From positions 1,977,001 to 2,041,000 of the forward strand of contig NZ_CP103834.1 of NCBI RefSeq assembly GCF_029774175.1: a stretch of 64,000 bases of DNA, written 5' to 3'. The translations under genes were made by a program, and so were the position numbers. The notes beneath the pieces are model-generated. The model saw nothing but the letters and a program-made list of their open reading frames with translations, did no database searches and was not told where the DNA came from. Positions 35,006-43,706 of the stretch are shown in pieces. Positions within the stretch are counted from its first letter, which is position 1; each line of letters opens with the position of its first letter. This DNA is from Actinobacillus genomosp. 1. GTDB taxonomy: Bacteria; Pseudomonadota; Gammaproteobacteria; Enterobacterales; Pasteurellaceae.

Positions 35006-35478
35006 TTGCAGAATTTCAAGTAACGGAACAATTAGATGATAAAACCTTGCGTCAACGTTTGAAAGAATTGGGCGTAGATGCTCGTCGCTTAAGCCGCTTT
35101 ACACAATTGGCTTTGCTCGGTGCTTTAAACTTACGTGAATTTGTAAATGGAGAAAGTGCGGTTTATTTAGGATCGAATTTCAATTCACCGAGTAAATTCT
35201 ACAAAATGTTCAATAATTTATTACAAGAACATTTACCAAGCCCATTGGATTTTATGGCAAATATCAATAATGCCGCGGTTTTTCAAATTGTGCAAAGTTT
35301 AGATTTACAAGGTGCAGGAATTTTTCTTGCACTGGAAAAACATGAAATTACTAAATTATTCGATTTAGCGGAATTAGATCTTGCACCAAACCAAACGGCC
35401 TTGATTGGTTGGGTACTAGAACATTCTCAACAATATCAGCAAGATGAAAGTTGTTGGTGGGTGGTGAGAGGCATATAA
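34996..35478 (+). CDS. Ketosynthase-like half protein lacking the active site
   Basis: A 160-residue protein that resembles only the N-terminal part of a thiolase-fold KS or chain-length factor: RLSRFTQLALLGALNL, AVYLGSNFNSPSKFYKMFNN, PSPLDFMANINNAAVFQIVQSLDLQGAG. It stops before the usual nucleophile. It starts within the preceding KS gene (ATGGAAGTAA overlap), so it may be a regulatory partner that forms a heterodimer with it. A truncated remnant is the alternative, but the clean overlap and stop argue against decay. Confidence 0.6.
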   Translation: MEVIAEFQVTEQLDDKTLRQRLKELGVDARRLSRFTQLALLGALNLREFVNGESAVYLGSNFNSPSKFYKMFNNLLQEHLPSPLDFMANINNAAVFQIVQSLDLQGAGIFLALEKHEITKLFDLAELDLAPNQTALIGWVLEHSQQYQQDESCWWVVRGI

Positions 35479-35497
35479 GCACTCTTTGTGATATTGG

Positions 35498-35527
35498 TTG
35501 ATAATTAAATTTCGTGTAAACTAATAT
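35498..35527 (+). promoter_or_regulatory. Possible promoter of the ApeC-M-like block
   Basis: TTGATA at 35498-35503, 18-bp spacer, TAATAT at 35522-35527, 30 bp before the lipoprotein start. It is in the 78-bp gap that is the widest in this part of the operon. Confidence 0.4.
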
Positions 35528-35556
35528 AAATATTGAACTATATTGAGGGTTTATTT

Positions 35557-35994
35557 ATGAAAAAATTAGCATTAACAGCATTTTCTCTACTTGTTTTAAC
35601 CGCTTGTACGAATAATTTCCCTACAACTGATGCGGTAGAAAAGCGTGCGGATTTAAACAAACTATGTATTAAAGAAGCTGCAAAACCTCGCTTAGCGTCT
35701 TTTGTACCAAGTCTTGTAAAAAGCTTAAAGGCTAAAGGTATTGAAAGTGAAGTTCATATCAATTCAATTCCACAAGAGTCGTGTAAATATATGTTGAATT
35801 ATGCGTTAAATGAACGCCGTGATTTAGTATTACGCGCCACAGTAAGAGTGAGCGAATTAGATGGTTCGGATTATGATGAAATTGGTGAGGTTGTTTATAA
35901 ACAACGTAGCAAAGAAGAACAATCCGCATCAAAATCGAATGGTGTTCAAGGTCAGACAGACCGTATTGTTGCTGAGCTGTTCAAACATTATTAA
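35557..35994 (+). CDS. Lipoprotein of the pigment cluster
   Basis: A 145-residue lipoprotein: MKKLALTAFSLLVLTAC (lipobox LTAC, Cys17), then a globular domain with two further cysteines (NKLCIKEAA and QESCKYMLNYALNERRDLVLRATVRVSE). A start at 35533 is in frame, but TTGAGGG at 35543 is a ribosome site for 35557 and gives a clean signal peptide. It resembles small lipoproteins that accompany APE genes (I think of the Sbal_3080-type family, not certain). Likely at the outer membrane. Confidence 0.65.
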   Translation: MKKLALTAFSLLVLTACTNNFPTTDAVEKRADLNKLCIKEAAKPRLASFVPSLVKSLKAKGIESEVHINSIPQESCKYMLNYALNERRDLVLRATVRVSELDGSDYDEIGEVVYKQRSKEEQSASKSNGVQGQTDRIVAELFKHY

Positions 35995-36000
35995 TTTACT

Positions 36001-36753
36001 ATGACAGACCATTGTGAATTTACATTTAATATTTCAGCATGGAATGTTGTAGCTAATAAACAACTTTCCATTGCTGATTGGCAACTAGGTGAGGCGCATT
36101 GGGTTAAAAATGCAAAAAATTGGGAAGATTTTATCCCTAAATTAGCGTTTTTACCGGCAATTAAACGCCGTCGTTTAAGTGATTCAGCTCGGCTTTTCTT
36201 TGAGGCTGCTTGGGAGCTATTACCGTCGGAACAGGCAAATATTCCGGTTGTATATGCTTCAAACAATAGTGAAATTAACCGTAGTTTTGGTTTGTGGCAT
36301 ACGCTATTACAAGATGGTGATGTTTCACCTACCTCATTTAGTTTATCGGTACATAATGCATTAGTCGGACAATGGTCTGAATTTCGTCAAGTGACGGCTG
36401 AGACCATATCTATTACTGCTTCGCAAGACAACTTAGAGTCCGCTTTGTTAGAAGCTTATTTGCTCTTGAATGACGGAGCAGACCGTGTGCTCGTTGTTGT
36501 GGCGGAAAGCCCATTATTAGAAAACTATAATGCACAGCCGATTGAACGTCAGCCTTTTGCATATGCACTAGCATTGGTAGTCACAAAAGGTGAGCAATAT
36601 CAGCTGAGTTTGGTTGCAAAAGATAGCGTGAATACGACCGCTTGTTTAGCAAAAGATAATGCTTTAACGTGGGTTCAAAACCATTATACGAATAGTGTGC
36701 AATGGCAAACTAAAAGTACAAATGGAAAGGTATGGCAATGGCGAAAAAATTAG
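36001..36753 (+). CDS. Ketosynthase chain-length factor, PF13723-like (ApeC-like)
   Basis: A 250-residue protein of the short ketoacyl-synthase-like family (Ketoacyl-synt_2). Landmarks are FNISAWNVVANKQLSIADW at the N terminus, FIPKLAFLPAIKRRRLSDSARLFFEAAWELL, VVYASNNSEINRSFGLWHTLLQDGDVSPTSFSLSVHNALVGQWSEF and a catalytic-position TASQDNLESALLEAYLL lacking a KS cysteine. In APE biosynthesis this subunit partners an active KS (ApeO) and sets polyene length. The partner here is 21 kb away at 14294. Confidence 0.8.
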   Translation: MTDHCEFTFNISAWNVVANKQLSIADWQLGEAHWVKNAKNWEDFIPKLAFLPAIKRRRLSDSARLFFEAAWELLPSEQANIPVVYASNNSEINRSFGLWHTLLQDGDVSPTSFSLSVHNALVGQWSEFRQVTAETISITASQDNLESALLEAYLLLNDGADRVLVVVAESPLLENYNAQPIERQPFAYALALVVTKGEQYQLSLVAKDSVNTTACLAKDNALTWVQNHYTNSVQWQTKSTNGKVWQWRKN

Positions 36754-37502
36754 ACTGGCTGCGTCGATTCTTAGGGACGATGTTGGGTTTTGTGTTATTT
36801 GGCGTATTAGGAATCAGTTATAGAATTATTCTTTCTCCTTATGTTAAATACGTGAAAAACGGTGATTTGTCTCATGTTTTGCAAGCTCGCTGTTCAGTGG
36901 GGAAAATTTGGGCATTCTTTGTCAAATATCTAGTTGCCGTCGGTGTTCTTGAAGTGGAATATCATGGTTTCGAACGACTTGGACGTAAAGGTCAATTAAT
37001 TGTTGCTAATCATCCTTCTCTATTGGACGTGGTGTTAATCTTTTCAAAAGAAAGCCGTTTAAACTGTATCGTAAAAAAAGATTTGCTTGATAATCCGGTC
37101 ATGGTTGATCCTATTATTGCATGTGGTTTTTTGCCTAATTCCGAAAGTGAAGAAGTATTAGAAAAAAGCCATCAGATTTTACAAGAAGAGTCGTTATTGC
37201 TTTTCCCTGAAGGTACTAGAACAGGTTGGGATGGTGTAGTTAATTTGCATAGAGGTGCCGTATCTATCGGCTTACGTAGCGCAGAAGTAATTACTCCGAT
37301 TATAATTAAAATGTCTCCGCCGAATTTAAAAAAAGGTCAACCTTGGTATAAGATTCCTTCGCAGAAAATTCGTTATCAATTAACGGTTGCCGAAGATATT
37401 GATCCGAAAGCGTTATTAGCGGAAAAACCATTGCCTATCGCTTCTCGTCGGTTGAAAAAACAATTAGAAGATTTATTTAATTCACATACTCATACAATTT
37501 AA
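36738..37502 (+). CDS. 1-acyl-sn-glycerol-3-phosphate acyltransferase-like protein (ApeD-like)
   Basis: About 254 residues. One N-terminal membrane segment (FLGTMLGFVLFGVLGISYRIIL), then the HX4D motif in IVANHPSLLDVVLIF and the acceptor motif LLFPEGTRTGWDG. It probably transfers an acyl or aryl-polyenyl chain to a lipid acceptor in the inner membrane. Either ATG 36732 or 36738 is possible; GGAAAGG at 36724-36730 favours 36738. It overlaps the chain-length-factor gene by about 16 bp. Confidence 0.82.
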   Translation: MAKKLDWLRRFLGTMLGFVLFGVLGISYRIILSPYVKYVKNGDLSHVLQARCSVGKIWAFFVKYLVAVGVLEVEYHGFERLGRKGQLIVANHPSLLDVVLIFSKESRLNCIVKKDLLDNPVMVDPIIACGFLPNSESEEVLEKSHQILQEESLLLFPEGTRTGWDGVVNLHRGAVSIGLRSAEVITPIIIKMSPPNLKKGQPWYKIPSQKIRYQLTVAEDIDPKALLAEKPLPIASRRLKKQLEDLFNSHTHTI

Positions 37503-37511
37503 GGACAGAAA

Positions 37512-37769
37512 ATGGAACTTGAACTGCAATTAAAACAATTAATTATCGATAGCCTTGGTCTTGAAGATATGAGCGTAGAGGATATTGAAACGGATGCTCC
37601 ACTTTTCGGTGATGATGGGTTGGGTTTAGATTCAGTAGACGCACTTGAACTTGGTTTAGCGGTACAAAAAACTTTTGGATTACAACTAGATAGCGAAAAG
37701 CAGAATTTACGCAATCACTTTGAAAGTGTTGCGACATTAGCAACATTTATTCGCTCGATTAAGGGGTAA
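37512..37769 (+). CDS. Acyl carrier protein (ApeE-like)
   Basis: An 85-residue ACP with the carrier serine in DGLGLDSVDALELGLAVQKTFG near residue 42. Its acidic N-terminal half (EDMSVEDIETDAPLFGDDG) is typical of APE carrier proteins. A second ACP follows 3 bp later, as in other APE operons, where one ACP carries the growing chain and the other the starter. Confidence 0.88.
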   Translation: MELELQLKQLIIDSLGLEDMSVEDIETDAPLFGDDGLGLDSVDALELGLAVQKTFGLQLDSEKQNLRNHFESVATLATFIRSIKG

Positions 37770-37772
37770 ATA

Positions 37773-38027
37773 ATGACTGAACAAGAAATTCAAACATTAT
37801 TGGTAAATGCGTTGGAAACTTTGTTTGAAGTTGATCCGAAGAGCATTACGCCGGAAACAAACTTATATGAAGATTTAGAAATCGATAGTATTGATGCGAT
37901 TGACTTAATTGATCATATTAAACGTGAAACAGGACATAAATTACAAGCCGAAGATTTTCGTAATGTTCGTACCGTTGCCGATGTGGTGCAGGCGGTTGTG
38001 AAAATCAGCCAAAAAGGCGAAGAATAG
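37773..38027 (+). CDS. Acyl carrier protein (ApeF-like)
   Basis: An 84-residue ACP with the carrier serine in DLEIDSIDAIDLIDHIKRETG near residue 40. It is closer to canonical fatty-acid ACPs than its neighbour. It lies directly upstream of the AMP-ligase gene, which would charge it with the aryl starter. Confidence 0.88.
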   Translation: MTEQEIQTLLVNALETLFEVDPKSITPETNLYEDLEIDSIDAIDLIDHIKRETGHKLQAEDFRNVRTVADVVQAVVKISQKGEE

Positions 38028-38044
38028 TATTTATCTCTTCACGA

Positions 38045-39388
38045 ATGAATTACTCATCAACAGAGCTTATTGCTCAACATCCTACTTGGTATTATGCCGA
38101 TTTTGAACAGCGTGTTTGGCAAATTGCGACAGCACTTCAAAAGCAACAAATTCATACGGTTGCACTTTGGTTTGAAGATGGAGCAAAACTTGCTTGCACG
38201 CTGTTAGCATGCTGGCATGCAAATGTTCGTACCTTATTCCTTCCTAATTTTACTGAAGCTAGTATAGCTTGGGCGAATCAGCTGGTTGATATTTGGCTTA
38301 CCGATGTTTCGATTACGCTTGAAAAAGCGAGGCATTTTGATGAATTCGCTAACCAACTTGAGTTGCTGAAAAGTGAGAAAAAGCGACCGCTTGCTGACTT
38401 TATTGCTGATACTCAACTTTTGCTGAAAACCTCTGGCAGTACCGGTCAGCCTAAAACGATTGTAAAAACGGCTGGACAACTATGGAAAAATGCTCAAGTC
38501 TGTGCACAAGCATTTGAATTTGAATCCGGTAATCAAATTACTGCGGTTTGTACCGTGAGTATTCAGCATCTATATGGGTTAATTTGTCAAATTATGATGC
38601 CGTTGGTATTAGGTTGGCAGATTGGACGTAAACAACAGTTCTTTCCTGAAAACGTGGCTCAAGCTTGTCGTCAAACGGAAAAAACAGTGCTGATTAGTAG
38701 CCCTACAATGTTGGCAAGCATTGATTGGTTGCGTTTATCTTTTCCCTCGCTTAGCGAAATTGTCTCGGCGGGAGGTGTACTGACGTCAGGTGTGGCAGAC
38801 ACGATTTTTAATTCAACGGGTTTTCATGTCACTGATTTCTATGGAACTACTGAAGCGGGAGCGATAGCGTTTAAGAAAGACTCTTCTCTTTGGCAGCCAA
38901 TGCCAACTGCAAAAGTCGGGATTGATGAGCGTTCTACATTATGGATTGAAGCCGATTGGTTAGAAGGGCGTGAGCAGTGTGAGGATGTAGTTGAATTTTC
39001 AAATCAACAATTTGCTATTTTAGGGCGTATTGATCGTATTATTAAGCTGGGTGACAAGCGAATTTCATTAGCAAGCATTGAGCAAAATTTACAACGACAT
39101 ATGGCAGTTTCGGACTGTTATATTGGTAAACATCCTTTGCAAAATCGTTTAGTCGCTTGGGTAGCGCTTTCTTCGCAAGGGATACAGTTATACAAGCAGA
39201 ACCGAAAAATATTGGTTGCAACTTTAAAGCAGCATTTATCAATAACACAAGAAAAAGTTGCCTTGCCTCGTTTTTGGCGATTTACCGATAAACTGCCACG
39301 TAATAGCCAATCAAAAATCAGCAAAATGGCGTTTGAACAAATTTGTACGGCAGAACAGCTCGATCAGTTTGGAGTGTTATGCGGGTAG
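38045..39388 (+). CDS. Acyl/aryl-ACP AMP-ligase, stand-alone (ApeH-like)
   Basis: A 447-residue ANL-superfamily enzyme. P-loop LLKTSGSTGQPKTIVK near residue 126, acyl-adenylate motif DFYGTTEAGAIAF, GRIDRIIKLGDKRISL and the C-terminal lysine in LPRNSQSKISK are all intact. It activates an aryl acid (4-hydroxybenzoate or similar in known APEs) with ATP and loads it on an ACP. It stops at the end of the ligase domain, unlike the paralogue at 39932 that carries a dehydratase domain. It overlaps the next gene by 10 bp. Confidence 0.85.
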   Translation: MNYSSTELIAQHPTWYYADFEQRVWQIATALQKQQIHTVALWFEDGAKLACTLLACWHANVRTLFLPNFTEASIAWANQLVDIWLTDVSITLEKARHFDEFANQLELLKSEKKRPLADFIADTQLLLKTSGSTGQPKTIVKTAGQLWKNAQVCAQAFEFESGNQITAVCTVSIQHLYGLICQIMMPLVLGWQIGRKQQFFPENVAQACRQTEKTVLISSPTMLASIDWLRLSFPSLSEIVSAGGVLTSGVADTIFNSTGFHVTDFYGTTEAGAIAFKKDSSLWQPMPTAKVGIDERSTLWIEADWLEGREQCEDVVEFSNQQFAILGRIDRIIKLGDKRISLASIEQNLQRHMAVSDCYIGKHPLQNRLVAWVALSSQGIQLYKQNRKILVATLKQHLSITQEKVALPRFWRFTDKLPRNSQSKISKMAFEQICTAEQLDQFGVLCG

Positions 39389-39927
39389 TCAATATTGTAA
39401 CTCATTGTTTATTAAGCATATTTAGCATTGCTTATCCACTATTATGGTGGTTATCACCAGAGATGGATTGGTTAACTTATATGCCGTTTAGCCTTGCATT
39501 CTTATGGTTCTTTCAAGGGATGCAAGCGGTCGGTTTTCAGCGTTTTTTTGCATTTTTTATGTCTATCATGTTGGGGGTGGTCGGTATAAGTCGAGGCTTA
39601 GATTGGATGTATTGGTATCCTGTGGCGATTAATATTTTTATGTTGATGATCTTTGGTAGTAGTTTATGGGCAAAACAGACGGTCATCGAAAAATTCGCTC
39701 GCTTACAAGATCCTAATTTACCTGCTGAGGCAATAGCTTATACCCGCAAAGTAACCCAAGTTTGGTGTGCGGTGTTTATCTTAAATATTACGGTAACGGT
39801 ATTGCTGATTTGTCTTAAGCGAGTTGATGCTTGGGCGATTTATACCGGTGTGATTGCCTATATTATTATGGCAATCGTCATGGTGGGAGAATGGCTGATT
39901 CGTCCGAAACATAACAGAACATTTTAA
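39379..39927 (+). CDS. APE-cluster membrane protein (COG4648-like, ApeG-like)
   Basis: A 182-residue inner-membrane protein with about five hydrophobic segments (for example HCLLSIFSIAYPLLWWL, MPFSLAFLWFFQGMQ, FFAFFMSIMLGVVGI, VWCAVFILNITVTVLLICL, AIYTGVIAYIIMAIVMVG). Small membrane proteins of this kind sit beside the ACP and ligase genes in APE operons; the function is unknown. The start at 39379 has GGAG 5 bp upstream and lies inside the end of the ligase gene. Here it separates the two ligase genes. Confidence 0.75.
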   Translation: MRVVNIVTHCLLSIFSIAYPLLWWLSPEMDWLTYMPFSLAFLWFFQGMQAVGFQRFFAFFMSIMLGVVGISRGLDWMYWYPVAINIFMLMIFGSSLWAKQTVIEKFARLQDPNLPAEAIAYTRKVTQVWCAVFILNITVTVLLICLKRVDAWAIYTGVIAYIIMAIVMVGEWLIRPKHNRTF

Positions 39928-39931
39928 TTTT

Positions 39932-41572
39932 ATGAATAAAAATCCTATTGCATTAAATCCTATTTGGCTCAGTGGTGATTTCTTCCAGCGAGTAACACAA
40001 ATTTCACAGCAATTCCAACAAGATAATGTGAGGTCTGTTGGCTTATGGTTAGAAGATGCCGCCCAATTTGCTTGCGTCTTATTAGCTTGTTTCCGTGCCG
40101 ATGTGAAGGTGTTATTGCCCCCTAACTTGTTGGACGAAAATCAGATCTGGCTACAACAAAATGCCGATATCCTATTTGATGACATTCGTTTCCAAAGCTA
40201 TGGGCATTTACAAAAAGTTGTGGATTTTTTACCGCTTGTAGATTGGCAATGCCAGACAGAAGTTTGGTTAAAAACCTCAGGCAGTAGCGGTGAGGCAAAG
40301 ATTTTAAAGAAAACCGCTTCACTTTTATGGCAAGAGGCAATTGAGGTCGGCAAGTTTTTACCTTTCCAACAAAGTGGTACCCATACAATCGGTAGTGTAA
40401 GCATTCAGCATTTTTATGGTTTGACGTATCGAGTTTTGATTCCACTTTGGCATTGCTTGGAAGGACGAGCATGGACAATAGGTCGTGAGCAATTAGTTTA
40501 TCCCGAATATTTATTGGCGGAAAGTAAGCAGAGTTCGCAGTGTTTATGGATCACGAGCCCAGCTTTACTTTCTCGTTTAAATTTGGCATTACCTCATTTA
40601 GCGGAACAACATGTTGTTGGCGTTATTTCGTCCGGTGGTGCGTTAGACGAGCAACTTGCTGAACAAGTTCAGACGGCAATGCGTTGTCCCGTATTAGAGG
40701 GCTATGGCAGTACGGAAACAGGTTGTATCGCTTTTCGTCAGCCTTATCAGCACTGGAAGCCTTTGCAAGATGTGCATTTAGGTACAAATGAGCAGCAAGC
40801 GTTATGGGTTGAATCTAGACGTACGCAAGGGAGAGAGCAAACAGCAGATGCCGTGGAATTTTTTGGTGATGGATTTGAATTATTAGGACGTCTAGATCGC
40901 ATTGTTAAATTGGGTGATAAAAGAGTGTCATTAGTGAAAATTGAACAGGATTTATTAAAGCACTCATGGGTTGCTGATGCTTATGTCGCACAACACCCTG
41001 AGAAACAGCGAGCGGTAGCATGGTTGGCATTGAGTGATGAGGGCATTGATTGTTTACGTGAGAATGGCCGTAAATATTTGACGGATCATTTGAAACAAGC
41101 GCTTGCTATGACACAAGAAAAATTTGCTTTGCCACGTTATTGGCGTTTAACTGACAAGTTACCTCGCAATGCTCAATCTAAAATCTTGCGCCAAGATTTC
41201 GAGTCTGTTTGTCACAACAATATCTGTGATCCAATCTGGTTGCATACGATTGAACAAGACAATTCTCTTGAATTAATAGGAAAAGTGCCACTAGATTTGC
41301 ATTATTTTAAAGGGCATTTTGCAAATTTTCCGTTGGTACCGGGAGTAATTGAGTTGCAATGGGTAATAGAACAACTCCCTCGCTTATTACAGAGAGAAAT
41401 TGAAATTGAGCGAGTGGATAATTTGAAATTCCAACAGTTTTTACGTCCGCATGATGACTTACATTTAACACTTAATTGGGATGTTGTAAAACAGCGGGTA
41501 AAATTTCAGTTGAAAGGTAACGGTGAGATTTGTGCAAGCGGTCTAATTATCGAGAAAAAATGCGGAGCATAG
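39932..41572 (+). CDS. AMP-ligase fused to a hotdog dehydratase domain (ApeH-ApeI-like fusion)
   Basis: A 546-residue two-domain protein. Residues 1-430 form a second ANL ligase (LKTSGSSGEAKILKK, EGYGSTETGCIAF, GRLDRIVKLGDKRVSL, LPRNAQSKILR). Residues about 445-546 form a FabA/FabZ-type hotdog domain, with the active-site His in HYFKGHFANFPLVPGVIELQW and IERVDNLKFQQFLRPHDDL. No stand-alone ApeI gene occurs in the window, so this domain is the natural partner of the ApeP-like subunit at 15514. The ligase half is a diverged duplicate of the gene at 38045. Confidence 0.83.
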   Translation: MNKNPIALNPIWLSGDFFQRVTQISQQFQQDNVRSVGLWLEDAAQFACVLLACFRADVKVLLPPNLLDENQIWLQQNADILFDDIRFQSYGHLQKVVDFLPLVDWQCQTEVWLKTSGSSGEAKILKKTASLLWQEAIEVGKFLPFQQSGTHTIGSVSIQHFYGLTYRVLIPLWHCLEGRAWTIGREQLVYPEYLLAESKQSSQCLWITSPALLSRLNLALPHLAEQHVVGVISSGGALDEQLAEQVQTAMRCPVLEGYGSTETGCIAFRQPYQHWKPLQDVHLGTNEQQALWVESRRTQGREQTADAVEFFGDGFELLGRLDRIVKLGDKRVSLVKIEQDLLKHSWVADAYVAQHPEKQRAVAWLALSDEGIDCLRENGRKYLTDHLKQALAMTQEKFALPRYWRLTDKLPRNAQSKILRQDFESVCHNNICDPIWLHTIEQDNSLELIGKVPLDLHYFKGHFANFPLVPGVIELQWVIEQLPRLLQREIEIERVDNLKFQQFLRPHDDLHLTLNWDVVKQRVKFQLKGNGEICASGLIIEKKCGA

Positions 41573-41574
41573 CC

Positions 41575-42303
41575 ATGGCAGTGAAATCTAACATTGTTGC
41601 ATTAATACCTCATTACAATCACGTTAATACGATTGCGAAGGTCATTGAGCAATTGCTAGGGTTTGGTTTGCCAGTATTAGTTGTAGATGACGGTTCGAAT
41701 GATGCTCAGCAACAAATATTGAAACAGATAACTCAACAGCCAAATGTATCCGTCGTATTTCGCTCACAGAATGGGGGAAAAGGTGCGGCAGTTAAAACAG
41801 GGTTACAATGGGCTTATCAGCAAGGTTTTACGCATGCAATACAAGTCGATGCGGACGGGCAACACAATTTAGCTGATATTGAAGCAATGGTGGAAATATC
41901 TAAGCAACATTCAACAGCGCTTATTTGTGGTAAACCGATTTATGGTATTGATGCGCCTAGAGCACGTTTGTACGGACGTAAAATCACTAATTTCTGGATT
42001 GCGATAAATACCTTATCAACTCAGATTGAAGACGGAATGTGCGGTTTTCGTTTGTATCCTTTAGCGTTAGTTGCGCCTATTCTTACTCAAGAAAAACTAG
42101 GTGATCGAATGGATTTTGATATTGAAATTCTTGTACATTGCCAGTGGCGTAAGATACCAATGATTTGGGTAGAAACTCCCGTAAAATATGATGAAGATGG
42201 CGTATCTCATTTTAGAGGTTGGGCTGATAATTGGCTGATTAGTAAAATGCATGCCCGATTGTTTTTCGGGATGTTGGGTCGAGTGTTTACGGGGAAATTT
42301 TAA
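41575..42303 (+). CDS. Family 2 glycosyltransferase of the APE cluster
   Basis: A 242-residue GT-A glycosyltransferase: VALIPHYNHVNTIAKVIEQLL, LVVDDGSNDAQQQ, NGGKGAAVKTGLQWA and the metal-binding QVDADGQHNLADI near residue 100, then DGMCGFRLYPL. It resembles polyprenol-phosphate sugar transferases but has no C-terminal membrane segment. In APE pathways it would add a sugar or link the polyene to a lipid anchor. It starts 2 bp after the fusion gene and shares one base with the next gene. Confidence 0.8.
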   Translation: MAVKSNIVALIPHYNHVNTIAKVIEQLLGFGLPVLVVDDGSNDAQQQILKQITQQPNVSVVFRSQNGGKGAAVKTGLQWAYQQGFTHAIQVDADGQHNLADIEAMVEISKQHSTALICGKPIYGIDAPRARLYGRKITNFWIAINTLSTQIEDGMCGFRLYPLALVAPILTQEKLGDRMDFDIEILVHCQWRKIPMIWVETPVKYDEDGVSHFRGWADNWLISKMHARLFFGMLGRVFTGKF

Positions 42304-43238
42304 TGACGGTTACTCGAAAGAATCAGCGACACTGGGCAAATCAGCAAGAGCGAGGAACCCATTTTTTTCTAATGCTAACTCGCCTCATTGTGCAATATTG
42401 TCCACTTTGGCTAATCCGCTTTTTTACTTTTTGGGTCGTGTTGTATTTTTATTTAACCTCAAGTAAAACTCGCCGATATATTGCAGAATATCAGCAAAAT
42501 CTGACTGCTTATTTCCCTCAAGTGAGATTAAAAGGAGCGACTATTTTTCGTCAATTTCTTGCTTTTGGAGAGGCTATTACAGACCGATTTGCCGTTTGGC
42601 AACATCAAATACATTATGCGGATTTAGTGATTGATGATAGCGAAAATCTCTATGCAGAGATTGATGCCGGCGGAAGAGGGCAAATATTAATTTGTTCTCA
42701 TTTCGGTAATATTGAAATTTGTCGAGCTTTACTTAATAACGGCCATCATCCGAATTTTAAACTCAACGCACTGGTTCATAGCAAACATGCTGAAGCGTTT
42801 AACCAAGCATTAGTTGATGCAGGAGCAGATGAATTACCTCTGATTCAGGTAGAAGATTTAGATGCGCACATAATGTTGGAGTTGAGTGAGCGGATTGAGC
42901 GTGGCGAATGGATCGCTATCGCAGCTGATCGTGTGCCTGTAAGAGGTGGTAAGACCCAAACAGTTAATTTTTTAGGTAAGTTGGCTGAATTTCCAGAAGG
43001 AGCATGGTTATTAGCGAGTTTGTTGAAAGCACCGATTAATACGATTTTTAGTTTAAAAGAAAATGGCAAATATTGTTTGAAGCTTCGGCATTTTTCTTCG
43101 CCTATTAAAGGAAGAGGAAAGATCCGTCAGCAGCAGATTCAACGAGCTATGCAAGATTATGCAGATTTATTAGCGAATGAATGTGCAAAAAATCCATATT
43201 TATGGTTTAATTTTTATGATTTTTGGCAACAAAAATAG
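42303..43238 (+). CDS. LpxL/LpxM-like lysophospholipid acyltransferase of the APE cluster
   Basis: A 311-residue protein of the lipid A acyltransferase family: an N-terminal membrane segment (LIVQYCPLWLIRFFTFWVVLYFYL), the HX4D-type motif LICSHFGNIEICRALL near residue 136, and AADRVPVRGGKTQTVNFLGKLAEFPEGAWLLASLL. It probably adds the aryl-polyene acyl chain to a lipid carrier. It overlaps the glycosyltransferase gene (TAATG). In some APE clusters I recall these two activities in one protein; here they are separate. Confidence 0.8.
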   Translation: MTVTRKNQRHWANQQERGTHFFLMLTRLIVQYCPLWLIRFFTFWVVLYFYLTSSKTRRYIAEYQQNLTAYFPQVRLKGATIFRQFLAFGEAITDRFAVWQHQIHYADLVIDDSENLYAEIDAGGRGQILICSHFGNIEICRALLNNGHHPNFKLNALVHSKHAEAFNQALVDAGADELPLIQVEDLDAHIMLELSERIERGEWIAIAADRVPVRGGKTQTVNFLGKLAEFPEGAWLLASLLKAPINTIFSLKENGKYCLKLRHFSSPIKGRGKIRQQQIQRAMQDYADLLANECAKNPYLWFNFYDFWQQK

Positions 43239-43271
43239 TGTATGCAGTATGGGTTCATATAGGAGAACAAC

Positions 43272-43697
43272 ATGAAATTAGTGAAAGTAGCAGGTGTAGT
43301 AAGTACCGCATTAATTATGGCAGCGTGTGCCCCTCGTAATACAACACATTACTATTCTATTCAGGAAGCGTTAAATTCACCGCAAGCAAAAGAAGTGCTT
43401 GATCCAAGTGTAAAACTTTATTTCGGAAAAGCGGCTCCCGGGAAGGCTATTCGTAAGGGGATCACGACAAATCCAAAAACGAACGCGCTTAATAAAAGCG
43501 ATTTAGAAGCTTGCCAATGGGCGTTCTTGTCCGCAGTTAAAAAATTCCAGGAACGAGCAAAGAAAGAAGGTGCGACTAAAGTGGGTAATTTAGTGAGTTA
43601 TTACAAGAAGAATGAGTATAAAAGTACCTCACAATTTGAATGTCATGCAGGACGTAGTATTGCAGGCGTAGCGTTAAAAGGCGACATTGTGAAATAA
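43272..43697 (+). CDS. Lipoprotein of the pigment cluster, function unknown
   Basis: A 141-residue lipoprotein with lipobox IMAAC (Cys19-20 region of MKLVKVAGVVSTALIMAAC). The mature part contains PSVKLYFGKAAPGKAIRKG, KSDLEACQWAFLSAVKKFQERAKKEGATKVGNLVSYYKK and FECHAGRSIAGVALKG, with two cysteines that could pair. Similar small proteins occur in many APE operons, sometimes under the misleading name excinuclease. It has its own ribosome site (AGGAG) and is followed by a terminator-like hairpin. Confidence 0.7.
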   Translation: MKLVKVAGVVSTALIMAACAPRNTTHYYSIQEALNSPQAKEVLDPSVKLYFGKAAPGKAIRKGITTNPKTNALNKSDLEACQWAFLSAVKKFQERAKKEGATKVGNLVSYYKKNEYKSTSQFECHAGRSIAGVALKGDIVK

Positions 43698-43706
43698 ATT
43701 TTGTAA

